From Thalassospira sp. ER-Se-21-Dark (GTDB lineage Bacteria > Pseudomonadota > Alphaproteobacteria > Rhodospirillales > Thalassospiraceae): a DNA stretch of 64,000 nucleotides. The position numbers and the translations under genes were made by a program. The stretch is taken from NCBI RefSeq assembly GCF_017922435.1, contig NZ_VDEZ01000007.1:90195-154194 (forward strand), in the 5' to 3' direction. Shown piece by piece: positions 9,183 through 18,821 of the stretch; the first letter of the stretch is position 1; each line of letters opens with the position of its first letter. Under the pieces are notes generated by a model, which did no database searches, had not been told where the DNA came from, and saw only the letters and a list, made by a program, of their open reading frames with translations.

Positions 9183-10284
9183 TTATCAACTTCCGAATAA
9201 CATCGATAACACGGTCCTGTTCTTCATTTGTGATATCATGATAACTAGGCAGATTGATCGCCCGCTCCGGGATGTCGTAGGAAACCACATTTTCGGGATT
9301 TTTACTAAACATCGGCATCCCAGATAGCGGATAGAAAAACACACGCGCATCAATATTTTCACGAGCAAATGCACTTTGAAGATTCTCGCGGGTAATTCCT
9401 GTTACCGCTTCAAAAACTACGGTTGGCATCCACGCTCCGTTCACTGTGCCTTCCGGCTCAGGATTCATGGAAACGGAATGAATATCGGCTAGGCCGTGCT
9501 TGTAATAGGTAAGGATCTCGCGCTTGCGCTCACATAGCTCTTGTATTCGTTCCAATTGCGCACAGCCGATAGCCGCCTGAATATTGGACATTTTGTACTT
9601 AAATCCGACCATGTCTGGCCAAAATTGTTTAACTTGCCCCTTCGCTCGACCGTGGTTGCTCAGAGTCAAAACATTTTCATATAGGCTACTGTCATTTGTG
9701 ACAAAAATGCCACCCTCTCCGGTTGTTATGGTTTTTGTCCCATGAAATGAAAATGTTCCAAATGCCCCCATAGACCCGGCGCGTTTGCCTTTGTAAACAG
9801 ACCCTAGTGCTTCCGCAGAATCTTCAATGACAGGTAATGAGTACTTTTCTCCGATTGCGAGAAGCGCATCCGTATCGCATAGATTCCCATAAATATGGGT
9901 TGCAACAATTGCCTTTGTGCGCTCTGTAATTGCGTTTTCAATAAGAGATGGATTAATGCACCAGCTGTCAGGAAGGACATCAACAAAGACCGGCGTAGCA
10001 CCCAGATTAACAATGGGAGATGCAGTTGCGATCCAGTTTGTATCAGCGAGAATTACTTCATCACCTGGGCCAACTCCCAAAGCCGCCATTCCCATATGGA
10101 GGGCCCCAGTGCAGCTTGAGGTTGCAACGGCAAAATCAACCCCAAGAAACGCACTAAACTCTCTCTCAAATCGGTTGATGTAGTCGTAACATTTGTCACC
10201 CCATCCGTTAGCCGCAGCATCAGTTGCGTAACTAACCTCAAGATCCGTAATTGATGGTTTTGTATAAAGTATGCGACTTTTCAT
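9175..10284 (-). CDS. DegT/DnrJ/EryC1 sugar aminotransferase (perosamine-synthase-like)
   Basis: A 369-residue PLP enzyme converting a keto sugar to an amino sugar. EDSAEALGS holds the PLP-binding Asp, and SFHGTKTITTGEGG holds the catalytic Lys. Because a Lys is present where the RfbH-type 3-dehydratases (the usual partner of rfbF/rfbG) have His, this is an aminotransferase and not the deoxygenating enzyme. The motif resembles C-4 aminotransferases such as GDP-perosamine synthase. Start and stop overlap both neighbours, consistent with translational coupling. Confidence 0.88.
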   Translation of the reverse strand: MKSRILYTKPSITDLEVSYATDAAANGWGDKCYDYINRFEREFSAFLGVDFAVATSSCTGALHMGMAALGVGPGDEVILADTNWIATASPIVNLGATPVFVDVLPDSWCINPSLIENAITERTKAIVATHIYGNLCDTDALLAIGEKYSLPVIEDSAEALGSVYKGKRAGSMGAFGTFSFHGTKTITTGEGGIFVTNDSSLYENVLTLSNHGRAKGQVKQFWPDMVGFKYKMSNIQAAIGCAQLERIQELCERKREILTYYKHGLADIHSVSMNPEPEGTVNGAWMPTVVFEAVTGITRENLQSAFARENIDARVFFYPLSGMPMFSKNPENVVSYDIPERAINLPSYHDITNEEQDRVIDVIRKLING

Positions 10285-11504
10285 TTAATTTCCAGCTTTG
10301 GCACAGCCGTAACAAACTTTGTGTTGAACTTGGATAGATGCTTATTTTGTTCTTTTACCTCCGCTGCGATGTTCCAAGGTAAAACCAAAACGTAGTCCGG
10401 TTCATACTCTTCAAGAGCAGACGGGGGATAAATAGGTATATGACTACCAGGCATAAACTTACCCTGCTTTGAAGCGGCAGCATCACAAATAAAAGGCAAT
10501 AAATCAGTCTTGATTCCTGCGTAATTAAGAATGGTGTTGCCTTTTGCCGCCGCTCCATATCCTACCACCTTTTTTCCTGTGCGCTTTTGTTCAATTAAAA
10601 ACAAAATCAGATCGTCCTTGACGGTGTCGGCACGTGCCTGGAAGTCCGCGTAAGTTTCAATTTTCCTGAGCCCAAAACGGTCCTCCTCATGCAACAGCTC
10701 GGAAACTGCCGCAGTTTGTTCCCGCCCACCATCAATGTGCTGGCCATAAACCCTGAGACTTCCACCGTGAGTTTGCAACTCCTCAACATCCCATATACTT
10801 AATCCTGCTGTATTGAAAATGCTCTCTACAGTGGAAAGAGACAAATACGAGAAATGCTCATGGTACGCGGTATCAAATTGCGCTTGTGCAATCATCTGCA
10901 TCAAATGCGGGAACTCAAGTGTTATAGTCCCGTCAGGTTTTAAGGCTCTTTTTAACCCTAGTGTGAAATCATTTATATCTGGAACGTGCGCGTATACATT
11001 GTTTCCGCAAATAAGATCTGCTTGGCGGCCCTCTTGAGCAAGCCGCGCACCAAGTCTCTCGCCAAAAAATTCTTGCAAAACTGGGATGCCGATTTTTTCC
11101 GCGGCAACAGCAGTACTTGATGTTGGCTCAATCCCAAGACAAGGGACCCCAGCATCAACAAAATTTTTAAGAAGATATCCATCATTTGAAGCGATTTCTA
11201 TTACAAAACTATCCCCAGAAAGGTTGAGTTTATTTGTAATGTCTTCCGAATACTGCTTTGCGTGCGCTAACCAGCTGCGCGAGGTACTCGAAAAATAAGC
11301 GTAATCCGCATCAAATAATTCATCTGCTTTGGCATAATCTTCAGTTTGAACCAGCCAACATTTTTCGCAAACACTCAGACGTAAAGGAAAATACCTCTCA
11401 ACACGAAACAAGTCTTTTTCATTTAAATATTCATTTGAGGGTGGAGCAAAACCAAGGTCAAGAAATCCATGCTTTATTGTGTTTTTGCAATGACGGCAAT
11501 TCAT
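10281..11504 (-). CDS. NDP-sugar C-methyltransferase (TylC3-like)
   Basis: A 407-residue protein with the three-part layout of sugar C-methyltransferases: an N-terminal zinc site (C3-x2-C6 and CEKC at about 46-49), a SAM domain with VIEIASNDGYLLKNF near residue 100, and a C-terminal domain beginning VVGYGAAAKGNTILNYAG. Characterised relatives (TylC3, TcaB9) methylate C-3 of 4-keto sugars. In this operon the likely substrate is a CDP-4-keto-6-deoxyhexose from RfbF/RfbG. Exact methylation position and stereochemistry are inference. Confidence 0.85.
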   Translation of the reverse strand: MNCRHCKNTIKHGFLDLGFAPPSNEYLNEKDLFRVERYFPLRLSVCEKCWLVQTEDYAKADELFDADYAYFSSTSRSWLAHAKQYSEDITNKLNLSGDSFVIEIASNDGYLLKNFVDAGVPCLGIEPTSSTAVAAEKIGIPVLQEFFGERLGARLAQEGRQADLICGNNVYAHVPDINDFTLGLKRALKPDGTITLEFPHLMQMIAQAQFDTAYHEHFSYLSLSTVESIFNTAGLSIWDVEELQTHGGSLRVYGQHIDGGREQTAAVSELLHEEDRFGLRKIETYADFQARADTVKDDLILFLIEQKRTGKKVVGYGAAAKGNTILNYAGIKTDLLPFICDAAASKQGKFMPGSHIPIYPPSALEEYEPDYVLVLPWNIAAEVKEQNKHLSKFNTKFVTAVPKLEIK

Positions 11505-12073
11505 AGCTGTATGCCCTTAAATGACTCGTCAATCATTGTGTGGTTCCTATCGCGCTCTGATATTTCGCTGATTTGCAATGGCCAAGAAATCGACAGGGTA
11601 GGATCAAACGGGTTAACCCCTCCTTCCGCAGCGGGTTCATAACCGGCACTATGCAAATATACAAGTTCACATTCAACATCAATGGTTTGATATCCATGAG
11701 CAAATCCTTCCGGGATCAATAATGCACGCCCGTTAACTGCAGATAGCTTTTCCATGTACCATTTTAAGAAAGTTGGTGAACCTGCACGTAAATCAACAGC
11801 AACATCAACAACAGCTCCTTTAACACAAGTTACCAGCTTCATTTCAGCATGGGGGGGAAACTGAAAGTGCATTCCCCGTATCGCCCCCTTTTTTTTGGTT
11901 CTTACATGATTTACTTGTGCTATTGGCTTCCGCCACCCAGCGTACAATAGTTCCTCTGCACAGAAAAGGCGCGACAAGAATCCTCGCGTGTCACTGCGCA
12001 TTTTTCGCTCAACTGTTTTTAGACCAGTTAGACAGGTGTCTTCGAATACAAGATTTTGCAATATACGTCCCAT
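11501..12073 (-). CDS. RfbC-like sugar nucleotide 3,5-epimerase (cupin)
   Basis: About 190 residues with the dTDP-4-dehydrorhamnose epimerase fold: RSDTRGFLSRLF near the N-terminus, VNHVRTKKKGAIRGMHFQ (the loop with the catalytic-type His), VVDVAVDLRAGSPTFLKW, and IPEGFAHGYQTI. I chose the ATG at 12073, just past the rfbG stop; an earlier in-frame ATG (12145) would lie inside rfbG. In this context it would act on the CDP-4-keto-6-deoxyhexose at C-3, C-5 or both, before or together with C-methylation. Confidence 0.85.
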   Translation of the reverse strand: MGRILQNLVFEDTCLTGLKTVERKMRSDTRGFLSRLFCAEELLYAGWRKPIAQVNHVRTKKKGAIRGMHFQFPPHAEMKLVTCVKGAVVDVAVDLRAGSPTFLKWYMEKLSAVNGRALLIPEGFAHGYQTIDVECELVYLHSAGYEPAAEGGVNPFDPTLSISWPLQISEISERDRNHTMIDESFKGIQL

Positions 12074-12074
12074 C

Positions 12075-13145
12075 CTACAAAGATTCGTAGGCATCAATGT
12101 CATTCTGACATGCCGCCCTAGCATTGCTTCCGTTTTCGCAATCAATGTACCATTTGACAGTGCGCATTACCGATTGCTCTAGTGTCCATCTAGATTTTAC
12201 GCCAAGAACGCTCCTTGCTTTCGCCACTTCAAGCGCCAACCAGCCAGCCTCATGCGGGCCCTCGTCACCATCTCCCCAATAAACATCCGCACCATCTCCG
12301 AAGGCAGTCTTTGCCATATCAACAACCTCCTTCACTGTTGCAGCCTCATGCGTATTTGGGCCAAAATTATATGAAGAGGCGAGATTCGGATGATGCCACA
12401 TTTTCTCAGCAAGTCTTAGGTACCCAGCAAGCGGCTCCAACACATGTTGCCAAGGACGAACTGCCTGCGGCCTGCGAATACTTACTTGCCCCCCGGAACC
12501 CCATGCACGAACCAAGTCAGGAATAAGTCGATCTGATGACCAATCGCCACCACCAATAACATTTCCGGCACGAGCACTGGCAACTGCAACATTTTGTTCT
12601 GCCAAAAATGAATCACGGTAGCTGTTAATTATCATTTCGCAAGCGGCTTTGCTTGCACTGTATGGATCGTGCCCACCAAGCCGATCCGTTTCGCGATACG
12701 GAAAAGGATGCTCAAGGTTCTGATAAACCTTGTCCGTAGTTATAGCCACAACACAACGCACGTCCTGACATTGGCGCAGTGCATCAAGAACATTTGCTGT
12801 TCCCTGAACATTCGTCGCAAACGTTTCAAGTGGATCTTCGTAGCCAGCCCGCACAAGAGCTTGCGCAGCCATGTGAAACACAATTTGAGGCTTTGCCTGC
12901 TTAACTAGTGATTTCACCTTTTCGGCGTCATTCACGTTACAAAAATGGCTTTCACATAAAGCCGACACATCTGCTAGGTCAAACAAACTTGGTGTTGTGG
13001 ATGGAGGAAGACTGACTGCGGTTACATTCGCACCGAGACGATTTAGCCAAATGGTGAGCCACCCACCTTTGAATCCGGTATGACCCGTTACCAGAACCCG
13101 CTTCGCACGCCAGAACTCCTTGTTAGGATTTTGATTATGAATCAT
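12075..13145 (-). CDS. rfbG: CDP-glucose 4,6-dehydratase
   Basis: A 356-residue extended SDR that makes CDP-4-keto-6-deoxyglucose. The NAD-binding motif is [21 protein letters not shown] is the dehydratase-type strand, and [11 protein letters not shown] gives the catalytic Tyr and Lys. [11 protein letters not shown] is characteristic of RfbG and not of dTDP-glucose dehydratases. The ATG at 13145 overlaps the rfbF TGA (ATGA), so I prefer it to an upstream start at 13181 within rfbF. It works directly after RfbF. Confidence 0.94.
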   Translation of the reverse strand: MIHNQNPNKEFWRAKRVLVTGHTGFKGGWLTIWLNRLGANVTAVSLPPSTTPSLFDLADVSALCESHFCNVNDAEKVKSLVKQAKPQIVFHMAAQALVRAGYEDPLETFATNVQGTANVLDALRQCQDVRCVVAITTDKVYQNLEHPFPYRETDRLGGHDPYSASKAACEMIINSYRDSFLAEQNVAVASARAGNVIGGGDWSSDRLIPDLVRAWGSGGQVSIRRPQAVRPWQHVLEPLAGYLRLAEKMWHHPNLASSYNFGPNTHEAATVKEVVDMAKTAFGDGADVYWGDGDEGPHEAGWLALEVAKARSVLGVKSRWTLEQSVMRTVKWYIDCENGSNARAACQNDIDAYESL

Positions 13146-13915
13146 TTCCAGTTTTTCCAAGGCGCTTGCCCGCTTCTCCACAAGCCTTCAAGGTAATTTT
13201 TGTCTCGCAAAGTATCCATCGCATGCCAAAAACCAAAGTGCCTGTAAGCCATGATTTGCCCCATTTCAGCGAGCCTAGTCATAGGCTCCCCCTCCCAGCT
13301 GGTGCTATCGCCATCAATTAAATCAATACATTTTGGTGACAGCACAAAGAAGCCACCGTTGATGAGCCCACCATCGCCGCGTGGCTTTTCCGTATAACCT
13401 TTGATCAGGTCCCCGTCACACTCAAGAGCACCGTAGCGCCCCGGCGGCCTTACGGCCGCAACCGTGGCAAGCTTTCCGTGATCATTGTGAAACTTAATGG
13501 ACTCCTTGATGTTGATGTCACTAACCCCGTCACCGTAGGTCAAACAGAACACTTCTTCATCTACTAGGTAATCTGCAACCCGCTTAACCCGCCCGCCAGT
13601 CATCACATTGTCCCCAGTATCAACTAATGTGACTTTCCAAGGTTCAGCATGTTTTTCATGCACCTCCATCCTGTTTTCGTCCATATGAAATGTAATATCG
13701 GACATGTGCAGGAAGTAATTGGCAAAATATTCTTTGATTACGTAACCTTTGTAACCGCAACAGACAATGAACTCATTAACGCCATGAGCAGAATAGTTTT
13801 GCATTATGTGCCAAATGATGGGTCTATCACCAATCTCAATCATTGGCTTTGGCTTTGCAAAGGTCTCCTCAGAAATCCTGGTTCCAAACCCACCAGCAAG
13901 AATAACCGCCTTCAT
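13142..13915 (-). CDS. rfbF: Glucose-1-phosphate cytidylyltransferase
   Basis: A 257-residue nucleotidyltransferase forming CDP-glucose from CTP and glucose-1-phosphate. It opens with [17 protein letters not shown] and KPKPMIEIG, the nucleotide- and sugar-phosphate-binding blocks, and has [11 protein letters not shown] for metal binding. It is the usual length for RfbF/AscA. An AGGAGGGG ribosome site lies just upstream of the ATG at 13915. This is the first gene of the leftward operon, which continues without large gaps to the window edge. Confidence 0.95.
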   Translation of the reverse strand: MKAVILAGGFGTRISEETFAKPKPMIEIGDRPIIWHIMQNYSAHGVNEFIVCCGYKGYVIKEYFANYFLHMSDITFHMDENRMEVHEKHAEPWKVTLVDTGDNVMTGGRVKRVADYLVDEEVFCLTYGDGVSDINIKESIKFHNDHGKLATVAAVRPPGRYGALECDGDLIKGYTEKPRGDGGLINGGFFVLSPKCIDLIDGDSTSWEGEPMTRLAEMGQIMAYRHFGFWHAMDTLRDKNYLEGLWRSGQAPWKNWK

Positions 13916-14952
13916 AAGAGCCCCTCCTTTTTGTCATTACTACAATCAACGAAACTATTACTTGACGACAACAAAATTATCCGGCTTCCGTACAAATGAA
14001 CAATCTCCCACATCAAGATTCCAAATTAACAAATTTGAGAGAAACCTCCATTTTTATTGATTTCTTTTATATAACCCTCGAAGCAATGACCTTGTTTTTT
14101 GAATGAATTTATCAACGATTTTTAAAGCAGCGATATACCACCGTAAAGTCCAAATTTGCAGTTCACGCGCCAGATTACAACATCGGATAAACTGTTAAAT
14201 TTCGGACTATTACAAAGCCACTATAGTACCCTTTAGCTTCACGCGTTAATTGCAGCGCCTTGAATGTTCCATTTTGAGGTATAGTGACGGAGTTGCGGTT
14301 ATTTAAAGATTTAAAAAGCGTTTCGAGGCCTTCTAGAGATAGCTGAAACTCGAGCATCATGCTGTAAAAGGACCTCAATCCGCGATAAGCCGTCAATTAG
14401 AAGTGCATCCATTGAAATCCGCTCTATGTAGGTACAAGTATCCAGCTTGTCGGCCTTGATATTACGTGCTCGGCATAGCAGAAGATAGAAAGTTAAGGTT
14501 TGAAACTTTGTGTACGGACTTACGTTTGGCGTGACCCTACGTAAATCAAGCAGCCCAGGTGGAAACATCAATTCCAAATTAAGCCCCAACCCAAACAGAG
14601 CAAGAAGCCGATACATTTTACATCTATGGGCAACTTCAATATCGTTGCAAATTGTATGCATCATCAGCTTGAATACACGGCCACGTAATTTGCATGCTTA
14701 ATTATTGAGCGTGCGGATCCAAAGTAGAAATGATGCATTACGCCGTAACACATTGAAAACACTAACTTCACAAACGACATCCGCAACGATATTCATTAAG
14801 TTACGTCAACCTAGAAACCAACACTCCCAGAAGAAAACACCTCGGTTACAAAAAGCTTTACGACGCATTCCCCGAGAACGTGGAGTATTGCATTTGTCGT
14901 AAAAAACCAGCTACAACTCCCACTTATTAAATCTCAAGAATGGTGATACCTA
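13916..14952. other. AT-rich divergent intergenic region
   Basis: About 1 kb between the divergent rfbF and neuB-like operons. It has no intact gene that I can support; the only coding-like trace is the decayed reading frame annotated at 14175-14664. It should contain the promoters of both operons, but I cannot place -35/-10 boxes with confidence. Base composition is clearly more AT-rich than the flanking genes. Confidence 0.6.
14175..14664 (-). pseudogene. Decayed protein remnant, possibly an FkbM-type methyltransferase
   Basis: Two overlapping minus-strand frames, 14664-14311 and 14396-14175, look like one protein broken by a frameshift. The first ends its plausible part with IKADKLDTCTYIERISMDAL then LIDG, and the second continues GLRSFYSMMLEFQLSLEGLE then TLFKSLNNRN. 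This order resembles the C-terminal half of FkbM methyltransferases (a KxxxLD turn, a LLIDxxG strand, then a hydrophobic-acidic strand and helix). There is no proper start or ribosome site. The identity is weak and rests on pattern only. Confidence 0.35.
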
Positions 14953-15993
14953 ATGTTTCGAAAAGAAGAGATTGGTGACAACGCAATTATCATTGCAGAG
15001 GTAGGGCAGAATCACCAAGGCGATATCGATCTTGCGCGTGAATACATAAAGGTTTTTTCTGCAGCTGGGGCTGACGTAATAAAATTCCAGACTCGCAATA
15101 ATAAATACCTTTTTTCCAAAGAAGCGTATGAATCCCACTACGACAGCGAGAACGCTTTTGCAGACGTCTACGGGCATCACCGTGAAAAGCTTGAATTGGA
15201 TCCGAAGTGGCTCCCAATACTCAAAGAAGACTGTGAACAGCATGGCGTCAAATTTATGTCAACTCCGTTTGACGAGCCAAGTCTCGATGTTTTGTGCAGC
15301 GACGATGTCAATGCCGATGCCATTAAAATCGCATCGTTTGATATTGGCAATCTTCCCCTGATTCACAAAATAGGAAAAACCAAAAAGCCCGTCGCCATGA
15401 GCATCGGCGGCGGCAAGACTGATCAGATTCGCGCCAGCGTTGAGGCATTGCTGTCTCACCATGATGACATCGCAATTTTGCACTGTGTGTCTGAGTACCC
15501 GTGTGACCACGATCGGCTTGGCCTAAACAATATCGACAGCCTGATAGAAAACTTCCCCCAATGCACAATTGGATATTCTGATCATTTTAACGGAATTCTG
15601 CCTGGACCTCTTGCATTCATGAAGGGGGCGAGAGTGTTTGAAAAACATGTAACTCTTAACCGAGCTTGGAAAGGTACAGATCACAGCTTTGCGCTTGAAA
15701 ATGAGGGGTTCAGAAAATTTGTTCGTGACATCAGACGCACCCCACAAATGATGCCACCAAAGCCCGTAGAAGAACTGGGATCGGAGTATGTTTTCAAGAA
15801 ACTTGGGAAGTCACTGACCGCCTATCGCGATATTAAGGCAGGAGAAGTTATAGATATGGACTCGCTGTCGGGCAGGATTTTCAAAGATCAACATATACCT
15901 GTTCGTGAATCCAACAGAGTTATCGGACGTATCGCTAAAAATGATATCGTCAAGGGATCAGCTATTAAACCCTCTGATATAGAAAATTGGTGA
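14953..15993 (+). CDS. NeuB-family sialic/nonulosonic acid synthase
   Basis: A 346-residue enzyme condensing phosphoenolpyruvate with an aldose or aldose phosphate. The TIM-barrel NeuB domain starts with IIIAEVGQNHQGDIDLAREY, followed by GADVIKFQTR, FMSTPFD, KIASFDIGN and HCVSEYPC; a C-terminal SAF (antifreeze-like) domain starts near SLTAYRDIKAGEVIDMDSL. It leads a rightward operon with a KdsC-like phosphatase, which suggests a phosphorylated substrate of the Neu5Ac-9-P or Kdn-9-P type and not a legionaminate or pseudaminate route. No epimerase of the NeuC type is nearby. Confidence 0.88.
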   Translation: MFRKEEIGDNAIIIAEVGQNHQGDIDLAREYIKVFSAAGADVIKFQTRNNKYLFSKEAYESHYDSENAFADVYGHHREKLELDPKWLPILKEDCEQHGVKFMSTPFDEPSLDVLCSDDVNADAIKIASFDIGNLPLIHKIGKTKKPVAMSIGGGKTDQIRASVEALLSHHDDIAILHCVSEYPCDHDRLGLNNIDSLIENFPQCTIGYSDHFNGILPGPLAFMKGARVFEKHVTLNRAWKGTDHSFALENEGFRKFVRDIRRTPQMMPPKPVEELGSEYVFKKLGKSLTAYRDIKAGEVIDMDSLSGRIFKDQHIPVRESNRVIGRIAKNDIVKGSAIKPSDIENW

Positions 15994-16508
15994 TGAAATA
16001 CAACGTTATGACGAACCAAAACTTGTTGGCATCGATCCAACTGGTTGTTTTCGATTTTGACGGAGTCTTTACTGACAACAGGGTTTTTGTTGATCAAAAT
16101 GGCAGTGAGTCAGTTGCATGCTGGAGAAGCGATGGGCTTGGCTTATCTCGTATTCATGAAGTAGGCATCAAAGCATACATAGTATCGACCGAAACCAACC
16201 CTGTTGTGACACAAAGAGCAAACAAACTTAAGATAGCTTGTAGGCAGTCAGTTGCAGACAAAGCGGCATGTGTTCTTGAGATTTGCGATGAACTGAATGT
16301 CACTCCACAGGAAACAATGTTCGTTGGCAATGATATAAACGACATACCTGCATTTGACCTTGTCGCTGCTGGTGTTGGTGTTGCGGATTCTTACGATGAG
16401 ATTGATCCGCACATACTGTTTAGAACGGAGAAGTCCGGAGGTTTTGGCGCAGTTCGCGAAATATGCGATATGTTATATCATTCAAAAAAAATCAACATAA
16501 GCGCTTAA
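15993..16508 (+). CDS. KdsC-like HAD phosphatase (nonulosonate phosphatase)
   Basis: A 171-residue C0-type HAD phosphatase. Motif I is VFDFDGVFTDN (nucleophile and acid/base Asp) and motif IV is FVGNDINDIPAF; there is no cap domain, as in KdsC and Kdn-9-phosphate phosphatases. The ATG at 15993 shares one base with the neuB-like stop (TGATG), so I prefer it to an upstream TTG. By context it removes phosphate from the NeuB product. Confidence 0.82.
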   Translation: MKYNVMTNQNLLASIQLVVFDFDGVFTDNRVFVDQNGSESVACWRSDGLGLSRIHEVGIKAYIVSTETNPVVTQRANKLKIACRQSVADKAACVLEICDELNVTPQETMFVGNDINDIPAFDLVAAGVGVADSYDEIDPHILFRTEKSGGFGAVREICDMLYHSKKINISA

Positions 16509-16533
16509 CAGGCAAACGTTAGGTATGTTCTAA

Positions 16534-17346
16534 ATGCTCGCTAAAAACACTTTCGATGTCAGCAATGATATTGTCCTGATAACCGGAACTTCTGGTCAAC
16601 TTGGAAACGAATACGCTTCAGCTTTCCTGATGAATGGCGCCAAAGTAATAGGACTTGATGTACTCTCTACGGCTAAATGTAACTCTCTTCAGTTGCAATA
16701 CCCCGACACATACTGGTTCTGTAAGAGCGACGTGACTAACAAAAGGATGCTCTCGAAAGCCCTCGCGCAAATCACAGAACGTTTTGGAGTGCCAACCGTT
16801 TTAATCAACAATGCGGCTATTGATTCACCTCCATCTTCACCGCCAGAGGAAAATGGTCCATTTGAAGAGTACCCCGAAGACTCTTGGGATCAGGTTATTG
16901 ATGTAAATCTCAAAGGAACATACCTTTCTTGCCAGGTTTTTGGGTCAGCAATGGCCAAGGCTGGAAAAGGCTCTATCATAAATGTTTCATCCATTTATGG
17001 AATTGTTTCCCCCGACCAGAGCATTTATGATTTCCGCCGCAAACGCGGAGAGGTTTTTTTCAAACCAGTCGCCTACTCCGCTTCAAAGTCCGGTGTCATT
17101 AATCTCACACGCTATCTCGCTGCTTATTGGGCTAAATCTGGCGTCAGGGTAAACTCGTTAACTATCGCCGGGGTTTTTAATAACCAAGAAAAGGATTTCC
17201 TCACTGCTTACTGTGACAGAATTCCAATTGGGCGTATGGCAAATCGCGACGAATATAATGGCCCGATGCTATTCTTGGCGAGCGAAGCTTCAAGCTACAT
17301 GACGGGATCAAATCTGATAATCGATGGTGGATGGACTGCAATATAA
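16534..17346 (+). CDS. Short-chain dehydrogenase/reductase
   Basis: A 270-residue classical SDR. The cofactor motif is TGTSGQLGNEYA, the strand motif is LINNAAID, the catalytic part is SSIYG with YSASK near residues 180-190, and DGGWTAI is the C-terminal tail. It resembles PtmA-type oxidoreductases of nonulosonate loci. It probably reduces or oxidises a hydroxyl/keto position of the NeuB substrate or product; which one cannot be read from sequence. It sits 25 bp after the phosphatase gene in the same operon. Confidence 0.82.
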   Translation: MLAKNTFDVSNDIVLITGTSGQLGNEYASAFLMNGAKVIGLDVLSTAKCNSLQLQYPDTYWFCKSDVTNKRMLSKALAQITERFGVPTVLINNAAIDSPPSSPPEENGPFEEYPEDSWDQVIDVNLKGTYLSCQVFGSAMAKAGKGSIINVSSIYGIVSPDQSIYDFRRKRGEVFFKPVAYSASKSGVINLTRYLAAYWAKSGVRVNSLTIAGVFNNQEKDFLTAYCDRIPIGRMANRDEYNGPMLFLASEASSYMTGSNLIIDGGWTAI

Positions 17347-17350
17347 TAAA

Positions 17351-18817
17351 ATGAGTGATAAATTGATATATATCCCAAACTGGATTAGTGGAAAGAAAGT
17401 AGCTTCGACCAACGGCGAGTGGTTGGACAAGCACAACCCGCATAACGGTCGATTGATGAGCAAGGTCGCCGCATCATCTAAAGAAGATGTCGACAATGCA
17501 GTTGATGCAGCACGGAAGTCGTTCTGTGAATGGTCGGAAACCACGCCTGTGCGGAGAGGGCAAATCCTCCTCGACATAGTCGCTAGAATGAAGCAACGAG
17601 CTGGTGAAATGGCAGCTTGCATCGCGGTTGAAACTGGAAAGCCACCTCAAGACGCTCAAGGTGAAGTAGCGGGTGCAATTTTGCAAGGTGAGTACTTTGC
17701 TGGCGAAGGCATGCGTCTTCACGGACGCTCACTTACCTCTGCCGTACCGGGGAAGTATAGCCATACAGTTCGCCAACCTCGAGGAATCGCCGGCCTTATC
17801 GTCCCAGCAAATACACCAATTGCAAATTTGGCCTGGAAAACCTTCCCAGCTCTTATATGTGGCAATACTATTGTAATCAAAGCAGCAGAGGATTCCCCTC
17901 AAATCGCAATTATTTTTGCCGAAATTGCCAAGGAAGCGGGCCTACCCGACGGTGTAATGAATGTGATTCAAGGGTCAGGCGCAAACGCGGGTACTGCTAT
18001 TGTCGAGAACCCTAATATCTCAATCATAAGCTTTACCGGCTCGACAATTGTGGGACGCAGCATCGCTGCAACTGCTGGAAAGCGACTGGCCCGTGTCTCC
18101 CTTGAGCTTGGTGGCAAGAACCCGTTTGTAGTTTGCGACGATGCAGATATCGAGAAGGCGGTACATTGGGCAGCTCTTTCGGCTTTCAGCAATGCAGGTC
18201 AGCGTTGTGCTGCTGGCAGCAGGCTTATTGTTTTCAATGATGTCTATGAGGAATTTCGTAACAAACTGGTCGCCAAAGCTAAATTACTAAAACTTGGTGT
18301 TGCACCGGGAGATGACCTTGGTCCTGTAATAAACAAACGTCAGCACCTATCCATAATTGGCGCAATATCTAAGGCTATTGAGGATGGCGGAACCGTCTTG
18401 TGCGGAGGCAAAGCCCCTGAGAACATAGGTCTCTCAGAAGGATACTATATTGAGCCAACTGTTATTGAAGGGCTTGCGCCATCGAGTGATCTATGCCGCC
18501 ACGAGATATTTGGCCCCGTGGCGATACTCCTACCAGTAAACACTATGGAAGAAGCGCTAAAGTTAGCAAACGATAGTGAATATGGACTAACTTCGTCTAT
18601 TCACACTTCAAATGTTGACCGGGCAATGTGGTTCGCGCAGCGCGTTAAGGCTGGGGTTGCCAATGTAAATCTCGGCACTTACGGAAGTGAGCCACACATG
18701 CCATTCGGCGGATTTGGGTCCTCCAGCAACGGAACCCGAGAACCCGGAGTTGAGGCTTTAGACGTATATTCCGAATTAAAAAACATTACATTCCTGACCC
18801 GCACCGACAGGATCTAG
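17351..18817 (+). CDS. NAD(P)-dependent aldehyde dehydrogenase
   Basis: A 488-residue ALDH. SFTGSTIVGRSI gives the cofactor-loop motif, LELGGKNPFVV the catalytic Glu, and NAGQRCAAGSR the catalytic Cys at about residue 286; EIFGPVA closes the family pattern. The ATG at 17351 follows the SDR stop by 4 bp; an upstream start at 17324 would overlap. ALDH genes are not part of the known Neu5Ac, legionaminic or pseudaminic pathways, so its place here suggests a carboxylated or otherwise oxidised sugar, or an aldehyde precursor. Confidence 0.88.
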   Translation: MSDKLIYIPNWISGKKVASTNGEWLDKHNPHNGRLMSKVAASSKEDVDNAVDAARKSFCEWSETTPVRRGQILLDIVARMKQRAGEMAACIAVETGKPPQDAQGEVAGAILQGEYFAGEGMRLHGRSLTSAVPGKYSHTVRQPRGIAGLIVPANTPIANLAWKTFPALICGNTIVIKAAEDSPQIAIIFAEIAKEAGLPDGVMNVIQGSGANAGTAIVENPNISIISFTGSTIVGRSIAATAGKRLARVSLELGGKNPFVVCDDADIEKAVHWAALSAFSNAGQRCAAGSRLIVFNDVYEEFRNKLVAKAKLLKLGVAPGDDLGPVINKRQHLSIIGAISKAIEDGGTVLCGGKAPENIGLSEGYYIEPTVIEGLAPSSDLCRHEIFGPVAILLPVNTMEEALKLANDSEYGLTSSIHTSNVDRAMWFAQRVKAGVANVNLGTYGSEPHMPFGGFGSSSNGTREPGVEALDVYSELKNITFLTRTDRI

Positions 18818-18821
18818 CTTT

